This document shows, one piece after another, positions 6,697 to 10,180 of a stretch of 10,180 nucleotides of DNA. The position numbers were made by a program, and so were the translations under genes. Positions within the stretch are counted from its first letter, which is position 1. Each line of letters opens with the position of its first letter. Origin of the DNA: Pseudomonadota bacterium (GTDB lineage Bacteria; Myxococcota; UBA9042; PHBI01); assembly GCA_005788935.1 (NCBI GenBank), contig SYAK01000471.1, positions 1-10,180 on the forward strand, written 5' to 3'. Below the pieces are notes generated by a model. The model was not told the origin of the DNA. It worked only from the letters and a program-made list of their open reading frames with translations, and did no database searches.

Positions 6697-8406
6697 CTAG
6701 GTGTCGTCGGGCTCGGCGGTGCTCGCGACCCAGGCGAGCTTGCCGTCGTAGACGACGCCGAGCTCGTGGATGGGGTCGCAGCCAGCCTCTCGCAGCTGCG
6801 TGGCGTAGGCCTTCTTGCGCATCTGCGCCATCGCCCGGCCAAGCGCGGTCTCGACGGTCTCGCCGCGGCCGAGGACCTTGAACTCCATGACGACGCCTGT
6901 GCCCGGGCCCTGCCTCGGCCAGATCATGACGTCCGGTCTGCCGAGCCCGGACTCGGGGTTGCGCTTGACGTGCCAGTCAGGACCGAGGTGCAGCAGCAGC
7001 CCGAGGATGAAGGCGTGGTAGATGCTCTCGACCGGCACCGCGGGCGAGCCGGGTACCAGATCGTGGTAGCTCAGCGCGCGGACCATCACGTCGGTCAGCT
7101 CGGCCTGCAGCACCTCGGCGTCGCCTGCAATCAGGGCGCGCGAGACCGACGCGAGCGGACCCCCGATCGCGACCTGAGAGAGCGAGCCGAGGACCGACAG
7201 GAAGGTCGAGGTGAAGGCCTCCATCACCTCCTCGTTCGGGACCTTCAACGCCGCCATCCACGCGCCCCGCGACGGGGTCAAACCGGAGGGCGTCAGGTAG
7301 CCCGATGCGGTCAAAAGTGGCCAAAGCATGCCATGGTCCGTGTAGAGGTCCTGCAGTGACAGGTTGTCGAAGAGCTGTACTGCAACCGACTCGCCCGCGA
7401 GCAGCTTGCGCAGGGCTTCGCCGTTCTTCGCCGCGGTCCGCCGCATCAGGTCGCGCGCGAGGTCGTTGCCGCTCGTGCCGAGCCAGTGCGCGGCGCACGG
7501 CTGTGTCGGCGAGGTCATGCGCGCGATGATGGACCACGGGTTGTAGACCGTGACGGCGTTCAACCCGCCGAAACGATAGCCGTTGTACCAGCGGCGCAGC
7601 TCGGGCATCGCGTCGGGCAGGCCCGCGCGGACAGCGAGCGCCTCGACCTCGGGCTCGAGGAAGCCGAAGCGGCTCGCCGAGCGGTCCTCGGTCAGTCCGA
7701 TGGCGTCAAAGTTGTTGAGCCCGCTGAAGAGGCTCTCCTTGGCGACCCTCAGGATGCCGGTCAGGACGCCCTTCCACAGGTGTTCGTTGTCCTTCAGGCC
7801 GCCCGACAGCAGCGTCCGGAAGAAGTCGACCGCCTTCGTCCAGTAGCCCCCGAGCCACGCCCGATGCAGCGGGCTGTCGTACTCGTCGATGAGGATGACG
7901 CCCCGCTGCTTCGTCAGCCGCTTGAGGGCGTCGCTGAGGTTCAGCAGGAACAGCGGCCGCCTGTCGGGCGCGAGCAGCTTCTCGCGCTGCGCCTCGAGCT
8001 CCGGGTGCAGCGCCACGAGACGGTCGAGCTCGGCCTCGAGGAGACCCGCCAGGACCTGCTCCATCGCGTGCCAGTTACTGCCTCCGAGCTGCTTCAGCGA
8101 TAGCCAGATGACCGGGTAGCGCATGAAATGCTGGCGATATTCGCCCGGCAACCGCCAGATCTCCGTGTCCTCGAAGACGTCGGTCACGTCCTCGTCGCCC
8201 CGCTCGAGGAAGTCCTTCAACATCAGCATGTTCAGCGTCTTGCCGAAGCGCCTCGGCCGCGTGAACAGCGTCGTGCTGGCGCCGCTGTCGAGGACGTCCG
8301 CGATGAAGGCCGTCTTGTCGACGAAGGCGTAGCCCTCGCGCCGAATCAGCCGCTACTCCGAGACGCCTTTCGGGAACGCGCCGCCCTGTTTTCCCAGCAC
8401 CGCCAT
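6697..8406 (-). pseudogene. AAA-ATPase-like / PD-(D/E)XK nuclease-domain protein, interrupted by a nonsense codon
   Basis: The frame from an ATG at 8406 reads 569 codons in all, the usual size for AAA-ATPase-like proteins with a C-terminal PD-(D/E)XK domain (PF09820 plus PF08011 type). Codon 18 is TAG (8353-8355), giving PKGVSE-stop-RLIRREGYAFVDKT, where homologues read an aromatic or similar residue. After the stop the frame is intact: Walker A RPRRFGKT (8236-8259, codons 50-57), Walker B ILIDEYD (codons 171-177), and nuclease residues GRPD (Asp492), VMEFK (Glu508, Lys510) and the QMRKKAYA segment (about 535-542). The first ATG after the TAG is at 8229, just past Walker A, so a restarted 510-residue protein would lack ATP binding but keep the nuclease domain. 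An ATG at 8418 is an alternative start; neither has a clear Shine-Dalgarno. Cellular function of the family is not established; a role in DNA processing or defence is only inferred from the domains. A sequencing error at the TAG is the main alternative to a true pseudogene. Confidence 0.85.
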
Positions 8407-8418
8407 GCGGCGCAGCAT

Positions 8419-8525
8419 GCGTCAGGCGCCGCCCCGAGGCAAGCTTGCGCCGTGGCCCCGGCTGCCGCCGGCTGCCGCCTCCGCGCCATGGCAACAACGG
8501 GTGTTTCGTGCTCGGACACGGCCCG
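8419..8525. other. Intergenic stretch between the two minus-strand genes
   Basis: About 107 bp lie between the stop of the YgjP-like gene and the start of the ATPase-nuclease frame. It contains a short direct repeat of CGGCAGCC on the minus strand, and no promoter or terminator that I can support. The two genes could share a transcript. Confidence 0.4.
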
Positions 8526-9242
8526 CTAGAGCGCGCGCCGCCCGGTCTCCCAGCGCTCGAGGGCGGCCTTGCCCGCCCGCCAGTCGGGCAGCGCGGTCGC
8601 GAGGGTCTGCCAGAAGGCCTCGCCATGATTGCGATGGACCAGATGTGCCAGCTCATGGGCGACCACGTATTCAAATGCGCACATGGGTGCCTGAGCTAGC
8701 TGCCAGTGGACCCGGATGACGCCGTCCCGCCCGCACGACCCCCAGCGGTGACGCGCCTCCGACAGCCGGTAGCCGGCCGGGCTCACGCAGAGGCGCGCCG
8801 CCAGGCGCTTCCCGAGCAGTCCAAGGTCGTCCGCCGCCCGCCCTCTGAGCCACGCCCCGAAGGCCGCCTCCACCGCGTCGCTCCGCGCCGTCCCGACGAG
8901 GCCCCGCGGCACCGTGACGTGCAGCTTCGAGCGGCACGCGATCCCGACCGCCTCGACGTCGCCCGCCGTCACCTCGAGCATCAGCCAGCGCCCGCGGTAC
9001 TGCAGCCGCGCGCCCGACTCGTAGCGCTGCGCGAGCAGCGCCGCCCGTTGCGCCGCCACCTTGCGGACCGCGTCGAAGAGCCAGCGCCGCCGCGCCCCGA
9101 GGAACGCCTCGACCGCCTCTTGCGTCGCCTCCGCCTCGGGCGCCACGACCTCGACCCCGTCTGGCGTCACGACGAGCCGCAGCGCCCGCGCCTTCGGCGA
9201 CACCCGCACCGCGTACCGGATGACCGTCTGCCCGATGGTCAC
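8526..9242 (-). CDS. YgjP-like (DUF45) zincin-fold metal-dependent hydrolase
   Basis: The 238-residue product is a complete YgjP/DUF45 (PF01863) protein, related in fold to SprT and WLM metallopeptidases. It shows the N-terminal beta-rich part (YAVRVSPKARALRLVV), the conserved RWGSC at 166-170, and the metal-binding HELAH at 196-200 followed by HRNHGEAFW, in which His206 is the likely third ligand. The catalytic set is intact, so a metal-dependent hydrolase is expected in the cytosol; substrate is unknown, and nucleotide or peptide hydrolysis are both conceivable for the family. I chose the GTG at 9242 because GGGAGG sits five bases upstream and the homologous sequence starts there. The frame stays open to an ATG at 9455, but that 71-residue extension is Arg/Gly/Pro-rich and overlaps the end of the transposase gene. 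Family members often lie near restriction or other accessory genes, which fits this block. Confidence 0.9.
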   Translation of the reverse strand: MTIGQTVIRYAVRVSPKARALRLVVTPDGVEVVAPEAEATQEAVEAFLGARRRWLFDAVRKVAAQRAALLAQRYESGARLQYRGRWLMLEVTAGDVEAVGIACRSKLHVTVPRGLVGTARSDAVEAAFGAWLRGRAADDLGLLGKRLAARLCVSPAGYRLSEARHRWGSCGRDGVIRVHWQLAQAPMCAFEYVVAHELAHLVHRNHGEAFWQTLATALPDWRAGKAALERWETGRRAL

Positions 9243-9299
9243 CGCTGCCTCCCACGCCGCCTTCGCCGCCACCCGCCCCCCTCCGCGCCCCCCTCGAGG

Positions 9300-9328
9300 G
9301 CGATACGGGGCGCCGCGCCGCGCGTCAA
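9300..9328 (-). promoter_or_regulatory. Candidate promoter for the YgjP-like gene
   Basis: On the minus strand, TTGACG (9328-9323) is followed after 17 bp by TATCGC (9305-9300), about 58 bp before the GTG start at 9242. The -35 matches five of six consensus bases but the -10 only three, so the call is tentative. Confidence 0.3.
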
Positions 9329-9451
9329 GCGGCCTGTCGCACCCCAAGGGGCTGCCGCGCGGCGGGTGCGCCAACTCGCCCTTGACGAGGTCCGTGGCGG
9401 CCAACGCAGGGCGTGCCCGGGGACGCACGTCACGCAGAAGGTCCCTTCGGT

Positions 9452-10036
9452 TCACGGGTTGCGATCCCCTGGGCCCAAATGAGGGCTCGCCAGGGGATGC
9501 TCGCTGTCGGCGTCCCAGTTGCGCGGGTTGTCATCGATGTATTGGCGGATGCGGTTCAAGGCGTGCTCGTCACGAATGACGTGTTCGTGGTAGTTGCGTT
9601 GCCAGACCGGAGCGCCGGGGGTCTGGCTCGAGCGCTGTATTGCGCGTGCGACCCGGGCCTTGAAGCCGCGCACGACATCACCGAGGGTGGGTGCGATGCG
9701 CAAGTTACGGTCGGGTTGGGTGGCCTCGGCGATGTGACGTGACAGGGCCAGTTCGGACGCAATCGTCTCGCCGGCGGCGAACACGAGGACCCCATGGACA
9801 TGATTCGGCATGACGACGAAGACGTCACACGCCACCCCCGGATATTGCCGTGGCAAATCAAACCATGCGGCCTGCACGACGCACCCCGCGGCATTCAGCT
9901 GCATTTCACCGCGGACGACATCCCCGAACATGCATTTTCGGCGGTGCGCGCAGATGGTTACGAAATACGCGCCCGGCAGGCGGTAATCGTAGCCTCGAAT
10001 TCGCAAGGAGCCCAGTCTTGTCGGATTGTCTACCAT
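9452..10036 (-). CDS. REP-associated tyrosine transposase (RAYT, Y1 HUH family)
   Basis: The 194-residue product is a full-length Y1-type (IS200-like) transposase of the REP-associated class. The N-terminal strand LRIRGYDYRLPGAYFVTICAH, the HUH motif in MPNHVHG (both His present), and the catalytic tyrosine in WQRNYHEHVIRD, followed by IRQYIDDNPRNW, are all intact. The protein is expected to nick and rejoin single-stranded DNA at hairpins preceded by GTAG. It differs from IS200/IS605 TnpA in its family-specific RGYDY and NYHEHVIRD segments. The start at 10036 is set by GGAGG four bases upstream; in-frame starts at 10051, 10069 and 10078 (GTG) lack this. Two GTAG hairpins lie just upstream on the same strand. 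No IS ends or accessory ORF were seen; RAYTs are usually single-copy domesticated genes that move REP elements in trans. Confidence 0.93.
   Translation of the reverse strand: MVDNPTRLGSLRIRGYDYRLPGAYFVTICAHRRKCMFGDVVRGEMQLNAAGCVVQAAWFDLPRQYPGVACDVFVVMPNHVHGVLVFAAGETIASELALSRHIAEATQPDRNLRIAPTLGDVVRGFKARVARAIQRSSQTPGAPVWQRNYHEHVIRDEHALNRIRQYIDDNPRNWDADSEHPLASPHLGPGDRNP
9464..9498. repeat. Hairpin in the 3' end of the transposase gene
   Basis: ATCCCCTGG and CCAGGGGAT form a 9-bp stem; inside it GCCC and GGGC add four pairs around an AAATGA loop, with a 3-base bulge. It overlaps the last codons of the transposase (ends about ten bases before its stop). It may stabilise the mRNA or mark the 3' boundary of the element. 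It has no adjoining GTAG, so it is not a copy of the upstream REP. Confidence 0.55.
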
Positions 10037-10077
10037 GTGTCCTCCGAGCATGTTCCTGTTCGACCCCATCCCGACCA

Positions 10078-10180
10078 CCGGGCGCGATGAATCGCGCCCC
10101 TACCCATGGGCACACGAGCCTGCGCCGAGGGCCGGGCGCGATGAATCGCGCCCCTACCCATGGGCACACGAGCCTGCGCC
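10078..10180 (-). repeat. Tandem 54-bp repeat with GTAG-hairpin REP elements
   Basis: Positions 10078-10126 and 10132-10180 are identical over 49 bp, offset by 54 bp, and the second copy reaches the window edge, so more copies may follow. Each contains GGGCGCGAT-ga-ATCGCGCCC, a perfect 9-bp stem (10080-10099 and 10134-10153). On the minus strand each stem is directly preceded by GTAG (10100-10103 and 10154-10157), the arrangement known for REP elements recognised by RAYT proteins. The array lies 42 bp upstream of the transposase start, on the same strand. Confidence 0.9.

Noticed and set aside
9243..9455. 71-residue N-terminal extension of the YgjP-like protein
   Set aside because: Arg/Gly/Pro-rich, not family-like, and overlaps the transposase stop; the GTG at 9242 has a strong Shine-Dalgarno.
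9906..10169. Minus-strand frame encoding repeated CPWVGARFIAPG
   Set aside because: It is translation of the REP-like 54-bp repeats and the start of the transposase in another frame. This is a common annotation artefact of such repeats.
10078..10180. CRISPR array
   Set aside because: Only two units, and the spacing between the 49-bp identical blocks is 5 bp; no spacers and no cas genes. GTAG plus hairpin fits REP elements.

Overview
The window is GC-rich throughout and its reading frames show strong G/C third-position bias. One protein is a very long secreted lipoprotein with an Ala/Asp-rich tether, a Cys-rich segment and beta-grasp B-repeats. This combination, with the GC content, suggests Myxococcota or a related former deltaproteobacterial lineage (for example the Sandaracinaceae). 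That assignment is inference; no rRNA or marker gene is present.

Layout. Positions 1-347 (minus) hold the start of an unrecognised gene that runs off the left edge. Positions 403-4782 (minus) encode a 1459-residue putative lipoprotein: signal peptide, a linker with a 12-residue tandem repeat, a Cys-rich module, then 15 tandem InlB-type (Listeria-Bacteroides) B-repeats reaching the C-terminus. A 182-bp divergent intergenic region (4783-4964) separates it from a plus-strand pair: a PLP-dependent class I/II aminotransferase (4965-6236) and, 4 bp later, a YjbQ/UPF0047 protein (6241-6669). A short GC hairpin lies between this pair and the convergent minus-strand genes.

The right part is a minus-strand accessory block. 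Read 5' to 3' on that strand it holds a 54-bp tandem repeat with GTAG-plus-hairpin (REP-like) elements (10078-10180), a REP-associated Y1 HUH transposase (9452-10036), a YgjP/DUF45 zincin-type protein (8526-9242), and an AAA-ATPase-like/PD-(D/E)XK protein (6697-8406). The last carries an in-frame TAG at its 18th codon, before the Walker A motif, and looks freshly inactivated or mis-sequenced.

Most notable observations: (i) 13 of the 15 B-repeats carry a pair of cysteines and the other two lack both, pointing to an intra-repeat disulfide; (ii) a nonsense codon in an otherwise intact ATPase-nuclease gene; (iii) a transposase with its likely cognate GTAG-hairpin repeats just upstream; (iv) a promoter-like TTGACA-17-TAAAAG placed so that the aminotransferase mRNA would begin at or next to its ATG. 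No CRISPR array, tRNA, rRNA or clearly new multi-gene system was seen.
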